DNA from: Confluentibacter flavum
GTDB taxonomy: Bacteria; Bacteroidota; Bacteroidia; Flavobacteriales; Flavobacteriaceae
NCBI RefSeq assembly: GCF_002843175.1
Contig: NZ_PJEO01000030.1
Location: forward strand, 1 to 41,790
DNA: 41,790 nucleotides
Direction of reading: 5' to 3'
Part shown: positions 25,661 through 34,036 of the stretch, in pieces
Numbering within the stretch: position 1 is the stretch's first letter
Layout of the letters: every line of letters begins with the position of its first letter
The notes under the pieces: model-generated
Seen by the model: the letters and a program-made list of their open reading frames with translations, nothing else
Databases searched by the model: none
What the model was told of the DNA's origin: nothing
Translations under genes and position numbers: made by a program

Positions 25661-25734
25661 TTATTAGTTGGTTATTCACTTGTAATAATCACCTTTCAAC
25701 TCGGAAAATGTAGCAGCATTTTCCGATTTTTTTT
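25661..25734 (+). ncRNA. Candidate short RNA antisense to the susC leader
   Basis: A promoter-like sequence ending at 25655 and a strong intrinsic terminator ending at 25734, both on the plus strand, would define an RNA of about 74 bases complementary to the susC 5' leader. Both flanking genes (fecR and susC) are on the minus strand, so a plus-strand terminator here has no coding gene to serve. In Bacteroides, DonS-type cis-antisense RNAs repress susC homologues in loci run by an ECF sigma/anti-sigma pair, the same context as here. Existence and effect are inferred; the exact 5' end is a guess. Confidence 0.5.
25701..25734 (+). terminator. Strong plus-strand intrinsic terminator in the fecR-susC gap
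   Basis: A perfect ten-base-pair stem, TCGGAAAATG (25701-25710) and CATTTTCCGA (25717-25726), with a TAGCAG loop and eight Ts after it. The T-run is only on the plus-strand side, so it ends plus-strand transcripts. In susC mRNA the same hairpin would form in the leader. Confidence 0.75.
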
Positions 25735-25793
25735 ATTATAAAGTGATTCTTCCTTTTATTTAATTTTATTTTTTATTCATTGGCAATTGATTT

Positions 25794-26948
25794 TTAGTTA
25801 ATGACTATTTTATTTTCTACGATTATATATTCTATTTGATATACCTTGTTAAAATAATTTAGCACTTGTTCTATAGTTTCACGTTTCGTTTCTATGGTAG
25901 CATTAAAGGTTTCCTTAGCTAAATTTTTATTATTATTGATGATGATAACATTGTATGCTCTTTCTAACTTTTGGGTAATATTATCAAAAGTGGTATTTCT
26001 GAATACGAGATTACCATTCATCCAAGATGTATAGAGGCTTGTATTGACCTTTGAGTCAATTATATTTTTATTGTTTTTGTTGAAAGAGCCTTTAAATCCG
26101 GGGGTTAAAAAAAACTCATCTTTTTGAACAGAGTTTGTTAGGCTTACAGAACCTTCAACTAGAACAACATCTGTATCGGTGTCTTCTGGATAATTGGAAA
26201 CATTAAATGTTGTTCCGTAAACTTGAATATCAAGCTCTTGCGAGTTTACTACAAATGGTTGATTTTTATTATGTGTCACGTCAAAATAAGCTTCCCCTGT
26301 TAACGACACCCATCTGGTGGAATCTTTTAAAAACTTTACAGGGAAGGTTAGAGAACTGCCAGAGTTTAAGTGAACTTTAGATCCATCTGATAGTACAATA
26401 TTGAATTGTTTTCCGTTGGGAATATGAAGTGTATTGTAAGTTAATTTTGTTTCATGATTATCTTGGTTGTAAATAAGTTGATCTCCCGATTTTTTACCAA
26501 CTACCTCACCATTTGAGTTTAAAACTTCAGAATCTCCGTTTTCATCAATTACCTCAATATTTCCGTTTCCTAGATCAAGCGTTATAACGTCGGTTTTAGG
26601 TGTGATTTTTTGGCTAGAGGACGTTTTTTTAAAACTAATTTGCAACATAAACCCTATGCTTAAAAAAAATATAGCCACAGCAGCATATTTAACAATGGAT
26701 AATCTATTTCTATACAACGGATTCTTTTCTTTTCTAATCTCTTTTATTAGCTGTTTCTTAATATTTTCTAGATTGGGATCGTTCATGACTAAATTGATTG
26801 CAAAATTGGTTTTAACAAATTCTTTAAAAATATTTTGGTTTTCTTTTATTGAAATCCAGTCGTTCAGTAAATCTAAGTCTTCTATAGCTGCCGATTGGCA
26901 GAAATATTTTATAATACAATTTTCGACTTCTTTTGGGATCATTTTCAA
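25794..26948 (-). CDS. FecR-family anti-sigma factor
   Basis: A 384-aa inner-membrane protein. The N-terminal cytoplasmic part (1-85) should bind the sigma factor, one membrane helix follows (about 87-105, IVKYAAVAIFFLSIGFMLQI), then the periplasmic FecR domain (about 165-285, with LHIPNGKQFNIVLSDGSKVH and LTGEAYFDVTHNKNQPFVV) and a C-terminal DUF4974 domain (about 315-384) that contacts the STN domain of the receptor. It lies 145 bases upstream of susC on the same strand. The ECF sigma gene is on the other side and points the opposite way, unlike the usual co-directional sigma-fecR-susC-susD order. Confidence 0.93.
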   Translation of the reverse strand: MKMIPKEVENCIIKYFCQSAAIEDLDLLNDWISIKENQNIFKEFVKTNFAINLVMNDPNLENIKKQLIKEIRKEKNPLYRNRLSIVKYAAVAIFFLSIGFMLQISFKKTSSSQKITPKTDVITLDLGNGNIEVIDENGDSEVLNSNGEVVGKKSGDQLIYNQDNHETKLTYNTLHIPNGKQFNIVLSDGSKVHLNSGSSLTFPVKFLKDSTRWVSLTGEAYFDVTHNKNQPFVVNSQELDIQVYGTTFNVSNYPEDTDTDVVLVEGSVSLTNSVQKDEFFLTPGFKGSFNKNNKNIIDSKVNTSLYTSWMNGNLVFRNTTFDNITQKLERAYNVIIINNNKNLAKETFNATIETKRETIEQVLNYFNKVYQIEYIIVENKIVIN

Positions 26949-27059
26949 TTACTTTTTTAATATATTACAGTTCGGATTTACAATACCCTAACTTTTATTT
27001 AATTTTTTTTTTACATTCTCATAAAATTTTGTTTAATTTACGAAAATGATAATTTTGTT

Positions 27060-27593
27060 ATGAATTTTAGTAATAATAGAATTTTAACAGAAAACCTTAT
27101 AGCGGGGGAGGAAAAAGCCTATATATTTCTCTTAAACAAATTTCACAGGCAGCTGAATGCCTATGCACTTACTTTGGTGCACGATCAAGCTTTGGCACAG
27201 GATATTGTTCAAAATGTATTTTTAAAAACTTGGAAGTCAAGAAAAAAATTGAATCCAGATTTTTCTATTCAAGGTTTCTTGTATAAGTGCGTGTATTATG
27301 AGTTTGTTAACACCTATCAAAAAAATAAAAAGACCATGCTTTTGCACCAACAATATATACACTCTGTACAAGAAGTAGTTAGTGGTTATGAGGAAAATGA
27401 AATTGACAAGTTAATAGAAATGCTAAATAGGGAAATAAAAAAACTACCACCTAAATGCCAGGCAATTTTTCTTCTGAGCAAGAAAGAAGGCCTTACAAAT
27501 TATGAAATAGCAGAATATTTAAATATATCTATCAAAACAGTAGAAGCTCAAATAACCAAGGCATTTGGTATTCTTAAAAGTAAGTTGAGTTAA
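27060..27593 (+). CDS. ECF RNA polymerase sigma factor (FecI-like)
   Basis: A 177-aa extracytoplasmic-function sigma factor with region 2 (about 10-85: VHDQALAQDIVQNVFLKTWKSRKKL) and region 4 (about 120-175: LPPKCQAIFLLSKKEGLTNYEIAEYLNISIKTVEAQITKAF). This form is typical of Bacteroidetes FecI-like factors that work with FecR. It is divergent from fecR across a 111-base gap, so the two are expressed separately. It probably directs transcription of susCD when the receptor signals. No consensus housekeeping promoter at a sensible distance was found for it; a TAATTTTG lies only three bases before the ATG, too close unless the start is further in. Confidence 0.93.
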   Translation: MNFSNNRILTENLIAGEEKAYIFLLNKFHRQLNAYALTLVHDQALAQDIVQNVFLKTWKSRKKLNPDFSIQGFLYKCVYYEFVNTYQKNKKTMLLHQQYIHSVQEVVSGYEENEIDKLIEMLNREIKKLPPKCQAIFLLSKKEGLTNYEIAEYLNISIKTVEAQITKAFGILKSKLS

Positions 27594-27730
27594 TAAAATT
27601 CCTGTAATTGATAATCTTTAAAGAAAATTGGATTCATTTTTTGTTTATAAAATCAAAGGATTTAAATTAATTGATTTACTTTGTATTAAAAAAAATTCGA
27701 CAAAATGATTATTTTTAACGATTAATTACA

Positions 27731-27738
27731 TAGATTTG
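27731..27738 (+). promoter_or_regulatory. -7 box before the 148-aa secreted protein
   Basis: TAGATTTG matches TAnnTTTG and is placed for a leader of about 20 bases before the ATG at 27765. No -33 TTG lies at proper spacing, so it may be regulated or weak. Confidence 0.4.
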
Positions 27739-27764
27739 CTAAATTAAACCCTTAAATCTTAAAC

Positions 27765-28211
27765 ATGAAGACAAAAATTATTTTAGTAAGTTTTAGTCTA
27801 TTTCTAGTGGCAAACATTGGTTTTGCTCAAAAAAAAGATGAACCTAAAAGCATAATTAGTGATAAGATATCAATTAAAAAGTACTATAATAAGGAAGAAT
27901 TGGAGCGCTTGCAAAAAGGGGATTTATTAACACTTTATACAGAGCGTACAGAGGCTTTAATAGAAACGTTACCTTATATAGCATTTGCAACCAAGCCAGG
28001 AATTACCATGTCTTCATTAGGTATTCCAAACGATAATGATAATAGAAAGATATTAGATAGCAAGGTTGAAGCGACTAAAGATTTTCTAGAATCCAATAGA
28101 GGATTTCAAGGTAAAATATTACCCTATTCTGATACAAGTAAGTTGATTTCTGCTATTTTATTTTATGAAGAAATATTAAAATCATTGCACGAATATAGCG
28201 AGTTTCATTAA
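27765..28211 (+). CDS. Small secreted protein of unknown function
   Basis: A 148-aa protein with a clean signal peptide (MKTKIILVSFSLFLVANIGFAQ, cleavage after residue 21 or 22) and a helical, charged mature part of about 125 residues. I recognise no domain. Visible features are the segments YYNKEELERLQKGDLLTLYTERTEAL and a C-terminal LISAILFYEEILKSLHEY helix; there is no Cys in the mature part and no T9SS signal, so it is probably periplasmic. It is followed by a strong terminator, so it forms a single-gene unit between the ECF sigma gene and the beta-helix protein. A link to the Sus locus is possible but unsupported. Confidence 0.72.
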   Translation: MKTKIILVSFSLFLVANIGFAQKKDEPKSIISDKISIKKYYNKEELERLQKGDLLTLYTERTEALIETLPYIAFATKPGITMSSLGIPNDNDNRKILDSKVEATKDFLESNRGFQGKILPYSDTSKLISAILFYEEILKSLHEYSEFH

Positions 28212-28250
28212 GAACTAGATATCCTTGTTGGACAAGCGTCAAATTATTTT

Positions 28251-28281
28251 AAAACCTTGAGTTAACCCAAGGTTTTTTTTT
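28251..28281 (+). terminator. Intrinsic terminator after the 148-aa gene
   Basis: Stem AAAACCTTG (28251-28259) and CAAGGTTTT (28268-28276), eight-base loop, and a T-run from 28273 to 28281. A well-formed rho-independent terminator 40 bases after the stop codon. Confidence 0.8.
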
Positions 28282-28502
28282 GCAATAATGCTAGGAACTA
28301 TTGGTGTTTTCAAGGAATTTTAATTATTAAATTAAACAGAATTTTCATTTATAGTGTATATTTTACTCCATCAGCCATTAGCTATATAAAAACCTTAAAA
28401 CGTTGGTTTTAAAGAAAATCGATTCTTTTATTGCCATTTTAGTGCTGTTCATCGAATTATTTTGAAAGTAAATTCATTTATTTTATGTATTTCGGCGAAA
28501 TA

Positions 28503-28535
28503 TTTGGTATTTCATAGGATTTTTTTTTATTTTTG
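28503..28535 (+). promoter_or_regulatory. Bacteroidetes-type promoter for the beta-helix protein
   Basis: TTTG (28503-28506), 21 bases, then TATTTTTG (28528-28535): a good match to the housekeeping consensus. The leader to the ATG at 28590 would be about 50 bases. Confidence 0.6.
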
Positions 28536-28589
28536 AGCGTTAATTCGTTGAAAAACCTTGTTTAGTTTTTAACCGAAAATTATTTAATT

Positions 28590-29924
28590 ATGAAAAACAT
28601 TACTCAGGTGTTGTTGATATTTCTTTTTTGTATTGGAAATGTTTTTGGGCAACAAGAAAAAGGTATTATAGGTGCCAATAATTGGTTGTACAATTGGACA
28701 GAATTTAAACCAAACCAAAATAATTATGATGAGCCTACACAAATATTAGCTGGCAATATAGATAAAGATACAAAACTGGTTAAAAGAGACACCTATTTGC
28801 TTTTGGGAAGTGTTTTTGTAACAAATGGAGCAACACTAACAATAGAGCCTGGAACTGTAATTATAGGAGATTTTGATTCAAAGGCTTCTCTCACAATTTC
28901 TAAAGGGGCTAAAATAATTGCAGAAGGTTTAGAAACAGATCCCATTATTTTTACATCAAATAGGAGTGTTAAAAGAGCAGGAGATTGGGGTGGTTTAATC
29001 GTACTTGGCGATGCGCCTACTAACAAATTTGGCAATAGCTCTGTAGCATCATATCATGCAAATCTGACGCCATCGGCATATGCCAATACAAATTTTGGAG
29101 GTTCAGATCCAGAAAGTAATTCTGGGATATTAAAATATGTTAGAATAGAATTCGCCGGTAAAAGAATAAGCAACAATGACTATTTTAATGGTTTGTTGTT
29201 GGCTTGCATAGGTAGTAATACGGTTATTGAAAATATTATGGTAAGTTATTCGGCAGGAAATTCTTTTGAAATACATGGAGGACAAGTTGATTTAAATAAA
29301 TTAGTTTCTTATAGATCTAGTGGAAACGATTTTAAATTCAATTATGGAGCAAATTCAAAATTAAATAATTCGCTAGCGGTAAGATCTCCTTATGTATCTA
29401 GTAGCTATGCTGTTAGGTGTTTACAGATTTCTTCATATAACAAAAAAGAAGAAGTAGATTTTAGTAAAAATGGCACTTTGGTAGTTGCAGAAAACATAAC
29501 ATTGGTTACAGATAGCGATAATATAAAAGCGGATATAGAAAAAGGATTAGTAAAAGAGGCTGTATATGTTGGTCAGAATTCATCACTTAGCATGAGTACA
29601 AGTGTTATATCTGGGTTTAATCCAGCTGTATTGTTTGAAGATACTATTTACATAAATCAAGAAAATTTAGAAAAAATTAAGTTTTCTAATATGTATTTCA
29701 ACAATTGCAATGGCAATATTTTTGTTGAAAACAATTCCAATAATGAAGACTTAGAAAACTGGTATGGAAATAGTGCTTTTTTTAATGTGTATGCTAAAAG
29801 TAATAATACCGAAACCTTTATTGATTTAAAGAATGATAAAAGACCTGACTTTAGGTTAAGGATTAATAAAATAATTGCTTCTAAAGATCATTTTGCTTCA
29901 GAAGATTTGGGGATTAACGAATAA
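28590..29924 (+). CDS. Secreted beta-helix-like protein
   Basis: A 444-aa exported protein: signal peptide (VLLIFLFCIGNVFGQ) then a body with the pattern of a right-handed parallel beta-helix family common in Bacteroidetes. Examples are TNGATLTIEPGTVIIGD, SKGAKIIAEGLETDPIIFTS, AGDWGGLIVLGDAP, and short repeating strands such as SNTVIENIMVSYSAGNSFEIHGG. Such folds occur in adhesins and polysaccharide-acting enzymes, but I see no catalytic residues to assign. There is no recognisable T9SS sorting domain at its C-terminus. It has its own promoter, and the type B T9SS gene follows after about 180 bases, so it may belong functionally to that surface block. Confidence 0.7.
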   Translation: MKNITQVLLIFLFCIGNVFGQQEKGIIGANNWLYNWTEFKPNQNNYDEPTQILAGNIDKDTKLVKRDTYLLLGSVFVTNGATLTIEPGTVIIGDFDSKASLTISKGAKIIAEGLETDPIIFTSNRSVKRAGDWGGLIVLGDAPTNKFGNSSVASYHANLTPSAYANTNFGGSDPESNSGILKYVRIEFAGKRISNNDYFNGLLLACIGSNTVIENIMVSYSAGNSFEIHGGQVDLNKLVSYRSSGNDFKFNYGANSKLNNSLAVRSPYVSSSYAVRCLQISSYNKKEEVDFSKNGTLVVAENITLVTDSDNIKADIEKGLVKEAVYVGQNSSLSMSTSVISGFNPAVLFEDTIYINQENLEKIKFSNMYFNNCNGNIFVENNSNNEDLENWYGNSAFFNVYAKSNNTETFIDLKNDKRPDFRLRINKIIASKDHFASEDLGINE

Positions 29925-30103
29925 TATTAAGTAAAAATTAACCAAATAAAATTTTAGCTTCCATGTTTTCTAGTTTGTTTCCCTATAAACTTAAATGCAG
30001 CATTTTTTGATAAAGCTAATAATGATTGTTAAAACAGGCTAGCTAAATGTGTTAGAATAAAAATTGTTTGTAAAGGTTTATTTAATAAAGAAAAAAATAT
30101 GGA

Positions 30104-31531
30104 ATGAGGAATTTTACTATTATTGTTTTAATTTTTTCTTTCACTAAAACTATTAATGCCCAAATAGTTATAGCCAAACCTAATTTGGGTTTTACCCAAG
30201 CTTGTGCAAGTCCTACTTTTAATACTTATAACGTAACATTTTCTTTTTCACCAGAGGCGGGATTGTCGGCAACAAATCAGTTTATCGTAGAACTTTCAGA
30301 TGCTTCGGGCAGTTTTACAAATGCTACAACCGTTTTTACATCGCCACAAGGTGCAGTTACAGTATCACCAGCAGCTTTAAGTTTTTCTTTACCTACCACA
30401 ACTGCTGGAGAGGCCTATAAAGTTAGAATTAAAAGTACAGCACCTGTGGCTACCAGTCCTACATCTAGCGAGTTTGCTGCATATTACAAAATTCAAGATA
30501 CCCCATTCACCATTAATAATTTAATTGAAACAGGAGCATATTGCTTAGGTGGAAGTTATCTGTTAACCATAGATAATCCTGGAACTGGGTCAAATGATTC
30601 GCCATTGCAATATCCATCACTTACATTCAATTGGTATAGAGAAACAAGCCCAACAACATCTGTTTTTGTAGCATCAGGCAACACTTTGGCTGTTACCGAA
30701 GCAGGGACTTATTTTGTTGAAACAAATTATGGTTCTTGTACATCAAACTCATTTTCAAATAGGGTTACTATCAGTCAAGCGTCTTCGGGAGCCATGTCTT
30801 CAATTAATTCTAGCTTGGGAAACCCTTATTGTTCAGGCGAAGGTTCTACAACATTAAGTACTATAAATGGCGATAGTCATCAATGGTTTAAAGATGGTAC
30901 GGCGATTTCGGGAGCAACCAATCAAACATACATAACCAACGAGGCTGGCACGTATTCGGTTACCATAGATTTAGGCAACTGTGTTACAAATGCAACTATA
31001 GATCTTGAAAACAATGGTTTTACAAGTAGTATTGATGTTTCTGATACGAATGTGTTAAATGAAGGAGATACTTTAATGGCTAATATAACTACAGATGCCA
31101 CAAATCCTGAATTTGAATGGTATTTGAATGATGTTATCATTCCAAGTGCAACGGGTAGTAGTTATGAAGTCACTCAAACAGGCAATTATAAGGTTGTAAT
31201 AAATCAAACGAGTGGATGTATATCCTCTAATGAATTTCTTTTTGCAGTAACTGAAGCATTTCCAAATGTGACGAATATTCCCAATTTAATTAGTCCGAAT
31301 GGAGATGGCATCAATGATACCTGGGTCATTCCTCAACAATACGTAGCAGGAACAAATACAGAAGTCATCATATTAAGCTCTCAAGGTAAAATGGTTTTAA
31401 AAACAACGGATTATCAAAACAACTGGCCAGAAAACCAAATAGATTTTAAAGATATTAATCCTGTTTATTACTATATAATAACAACACAAAATAACCAAAC
31501 AAAAAAAGGCTCAATAACAGTAGTGAAGTAA
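30104..31531 (+). CDS. Secreted protein with T9SS type B (CHU_C) sorting domain
   Basis: A 475-aa exported protein: signal peptide (FTIIVLIFSFTKTINAQ), several Ig-like beta domains with paired cysteines (for example ETNYGSCTS, then YCSGEGSTTLST near 240), and a C-terminal gliding-motility-associated type B domain from about residue 387 (IPNLISPNGDGINDTW to YYYIITTQNNQTKKGSITV). Type B cargo depends on a partner PorP/SprF-like protein, and exactly such a gene starts two bases after the stop. The pair is therefore probably a cargo-exporter unit. The start at 30104 is preferred because it opens directly into the signal peptide. Its Ig-like domains suggest adhesion; the ligand is unknown. Confidence 0.85.
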   Translation: MRNFTIIVLIFSFTKTINAQIVIAKPNLGFTQACASPTFNTYNVTFSFSPEAGLSATNQFIVELSDASGSFTNATTVFTSPQGAVTVSPAALSFSLPTTTAGEAYKVRIKSTAPVATSPTSSEFAAYYKIQDTPFTINNLIETGAYCLGGSYLLTIDNPGTGSNDSPLQYPSLTFNWYRETSPTTSVFVASGNTLAVTEAGTYFVETNYGSCTSNSFSNRVTISQASSGAMSSINSSLGNPYCSGEGSTTLSTINGDSHQWFKDGTAISGATNQTYITNEAGTYSVTIDLGNCVTNATIDLENNGFTSSIDVSDTNVLNEGDTLMANITTDATNPEFEWYLNDVIIPSATGSSYEVTQTGNYKVVINQTSGCISSNEFLFAVTEAFPNVTNIPNLISPNGDGINDTWVIPQQYVAGTNTEVIILSSQGKMVLKTTDYQNNWPENQIDFKDINPVYYYIITTQNNQTKKGSITVVK

Positions 31532-31532
31532 C

Positions 31533-33962
31533 ATGGTAAAATATGTAATATATATGATTTTATTTTTATCCATAGTGCAACAATCCAATTCTCAAGAAGA
31601 CGGTGTTGTTGCGTTAGCTTTGCCTTTTAGAAATTCATTAAAGTTTAATAAATACGTTATTAACCCTACATTTAGTTTTGTAAGGGAACAAAATAAATAT
31701 ATAACCTTTACCAATAAAAGAGAATGGATGCAATTTGATAATGCACCACAAACCTATTTATTTAGTTATTCTGGAAGATTAAATGAAAATTCTGGCGTGG
31801 GCGTTGGATTGTTTCAGCAAAATTACGGCGTGTTAACCACATTTGGAGGCGTATTTAATTATGCTTACAACGTTGTTCTTGATAGGGATAGTAATCTAAC
31901 TTTTGGTATGAATTTAGGTGCTTATAAAAGTGGCATCAATGAAGGAAACGTTGTAACAAATTTTCCAGATCCATCATTACAGAATATACCTTTCAATACA
32001 GTGATTACGGTAAATCCGGGTATTAATTACGGCACGGCATTTTTCGATTTAGGCGTGTCGCTAAACAATTTGGCATCATACAATTTTACCACCTCAAGAC
32101 TCATAGAGGATAATCCAGAACAAAGTGTTCAAGCGCATGTTATGTACACAGGGTATGTAAACAGTCGTGGTTTTTTCGATGAAACTAAATTTTCTGGTTT
32201 ATTGAGGTCAGAATTCAAAAAAGATCAAACAGTTATTTCAGGCATAGCTATGTTCACAGTTCCGAAAGGCTTTTGGGCACAAGCAGGTTACAACACCTTA
32301 TATGGATTGTCTGGGGGTGTTGGTTTTAATATCAGTTCCCAAATTGCTTTGGAGTATAATTATGAAAAGGCTATGGGTGATTTATCAACGTTTGGTAGTT
32401 CCCATGAAATCACTTTAGCATATAAATTCAAAAACCGATATAAATATAATTACAGTGGAGATGATGATGAAGACGCATTAATTACGCCAGTAAAAAAATC
32501 AAGAACAGTTGCGGTAAAAAGAACACCAACAACCAGAACGGTTAGAAATACAACTGTTGACACCGTTGCTGAAGCTCAAGCCAAAGCAGATGAAGAGGCC
32601 AGAATCAAGTTAGAACAAGAACAATCTCAAGCCAAAGCAGATGAAGAGGCTAGAATTAAATTAGAGCAAGAACAACAAGTTCAGGCCAAAGCGGATGAAG
32701 AAGCCAGAATCAAGTTAGAACAGGAACAAGCTCAAGCTAAAGCAGAAGAAGAGGCTAGAATTAAACTAGCTCAAGAATCACAAGCTAAAGCATCCGAAGC
32801 AGCAAGAGTTAAGTTAGCACAGGAAGCCCAAGCTAAAGCAGATGAAGAAGCCAGAGTTAAGTTAGCACAAGAAACACAAGCCAAAACCGAAGAAGAAGCT
32901 AGAATTAAATTAGCTCAAGAGGCCCAAGCTAAAGCAGATGAAGAAGCCAGAGTTAAGTTAGCACAAGAAACACAAGCAAAAGCCGAAGAAGCAGCTAGAA
33001 TTAAATTAGCACAAGAGGCCCAAGCTAAAGCAGATGAAGAAGCTAGAATAAAACAAGAAGAATTAGATGCTGTTTTAATCTCAGTACCAACTGATGCCAC
33101 AGGTATAGCTATGCAGAATTTAACAAAATTAGTTTCAGATTCTAAAGTAGAACAAGACGAATTAATAATCAAATTGAACGAAACGGTAGCTAGTAGAGAA
33201 AAAGATCTTCAAGATTTAAAACAAGAAAACGATTTAAGTGAACAAGGTATTTATACAGAACCTAAACCTTTTAAAAGCGTATCAGCTGAAAATGCAGCTT
33301 TGGAATCTTTACAAGTTCAGATTGATGATGTTATAAAAGCCCAAGATATAAAAATTAAAGAATTAGAAAATCTTTATAATGAAAGACTTAAAAATGTTCC
33401 TAGTGTAGAGGATCCAATAAACATGATTTATCTAAATGAAATTTTAATATTAAAAGAAGCACAAGCGAAAGCGAAACGTTCTAAAGAAACTTTAGTATCA
33501 GAATTGGAAAGTATTAAAATAGCAACCGAAATTGAGCGTAAACGACGTATAAAACGTGCTGCTTATGATAGTGAAGAAGATAGATATTTAAAAGATAGAG
33601 CAATATTAAATACAATAAAACAAAACACACCTTTAAGTACCATTCCAATTGAAGAAAAAGATTTTGATTTTGGAGAAGAACAAAGTGATAACATACAAAT
33701 ATTAAAAGGAGTTAGTAATGTAGAAAGTGGCTATTATGCTGTACTTGCTGTACATAGTGATGTAGCAAAACGCGATGACTTTTTAACTAAAGTAGTGGCA
33801 TCTGGACAAAGCAATGTTGATTTCTTTTATGATGTTAATACCAGTAAATATTTTATTTATTATCAAAAATTTGAAACAATAGAAGCAGCAAACAATGCCT
33901 TAAAAACAACCTACAATGAACCATATAATAGTAAAATGTCTATGATTAAAATAGAGAATTAG
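31533..33962 (+). CDS. PorP/SprF-family T9SS protein with TolA-like stalk and SPOR-like end
   Basis: An 809-aa protein with three parts. Residues 1-310: signal peptide (MILFLSIVQQSNSQ) and a PorP/SprF-type outer-membrane beta barrel (LNENSGVGVGLFQQNYGV, GFWAQAGYNTLYGLSGGVGF, EITLAYKF). Residues 347-509: ten tandem copies of a 16-18-residue AQAKADEEARIKLxQE repeat, a long charged helix like the TolA stalk. Residues 510-730 are more coiled coil, and about 735-809 resemble a SPOR-type domain (ESGYYAVLAVHSDVAKRDDFL). SprF-like proteins are needed for secretion of type B cargo such as SprB. The stalk could span the periplasm, with the end gripping peptidoglycan. It sits between two cargo genes, two bases after the first. 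Confidence 0.82.
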   Translation: MVKYVIYMILFLSIVQQSNSQEDGVVALALPFRNSLKFNKYVINPTFSFVREQNKYITFTNKREWMQFDNAPQTYLFSYSGRLNENSGVGVGLFQQNYGVLTTFGGVFNYAYNVVLDRDSNLTFGMNLGAYKSGINEGNVVTNFPDPSLQNIPFNTVITVNPGINYGTAFFDLGVSLNNLASYNFTTSRLIEDNPEQSVQAHVMYTGYVNSRGFFDETKFSGLLRSEFKKDQTVISGIAMFTVPKGFWAQAGYNTLYGLSGGVGFNISSQIALEYNYEKAMGDLSTFGSSHEITLAYKFKNRYKYNYSGDDDEDALITPVKKSRTVAVKRTPTTRTVRNTTVDTVAEAQAKADEEARIKLEQEQSQAKADEEARIKLEQEQQVQAKADEEARIKLEQEQAQAKAEEEARIKLAQESQAKASEAARVKLAQEAQAKADEEARVKLAQETQAKTEEEARIKLAQEAQAKADEEARVKLAQETQAKAEEAARIKLAQEAQAKADEEARIKQEELDAVLISVPTDATGIAMQNLTKLVSDSKVEQDELIIKLNETVASREKDLQDLKQENDLSEQGIYTEPKPFKSVSAENAALESLQVQIDDVIKAQDIKIKELENLYNERLKNVPSVEDPINMIYLNEILILKEAQAKAKRSKETLVSELESIKIATEIERKRRIKRAAYDSEEDRYLKDRAILNTIKQNTPLSTIPIEEKDFDFGEEQSDNIQILKGVSNVESGYYAVLAVHSDVAKRDDFLTKVVASGQSNVDFFYDVNTSKYFIYYQKFETIEAANNALKTTYNEPYNSKMSMIKIEN
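32571..33060 (+). repeat. Ten tandem 48-54-bp coding repeats
   Basis: In-frame repeats encoding the AQAKADEEARIKL-type helix. The first three units are slightly longer (17-18 residues) and end in EQEQ; the later seven are 16 residues and end in AQE. Copies are similar in DNA as well as protein, so expansion and contraction by slippage or recombination is likely. Confidence 0.85.
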
Positions 33963-33967
33963 AATAT

Positions 33968-33992
33968 GAAAAAAAATTAAGCATTTTTTTTC
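33968..33992 (+). terminator. AT-only hairpin between the PorP/SprF and SprB-like genes
   Basis: GAAAAAAAAT (33968-33977) and ATTTTTTTTC (33983-33992) form a perfect ten-pair stem with a TAAGC loop, six bases after the stop. With the T-run inside the stem it may act as a partial terminator, setting the ratio of the exporter to the huge cargo. It is thermally weak. Confidence 0.35.
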
Positions 33993-34036
33993 CTTTAACC
34001 CCAACTAATGGAAAGAAATTACTAAAAGAAACCATC

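Larger units (their letters stand above)
28212..28589. other. Intergenic region with terminator and promoter
   Basis: About 380 bases with no gene. It holds the terminator of the 148-aa gene on the left and a consensus promoter for the next gene on the right. The middle (about 28290-28500) is AT-rich and shows nothing I can name. Confidence 0.6.

Noticed and set aside
27050-27057. TAATTTTG as the ECF sigma promoter
   Set aside because: It ends three bases before the ATG, so transcription would begin inside the gene; no alternative start downstream keeps region 2 intact.
32571-33060. CRISPR-like array
   Set aside because: The repeats are contiguous, in frame, and encode a helical stalk; there are no unique spacers.
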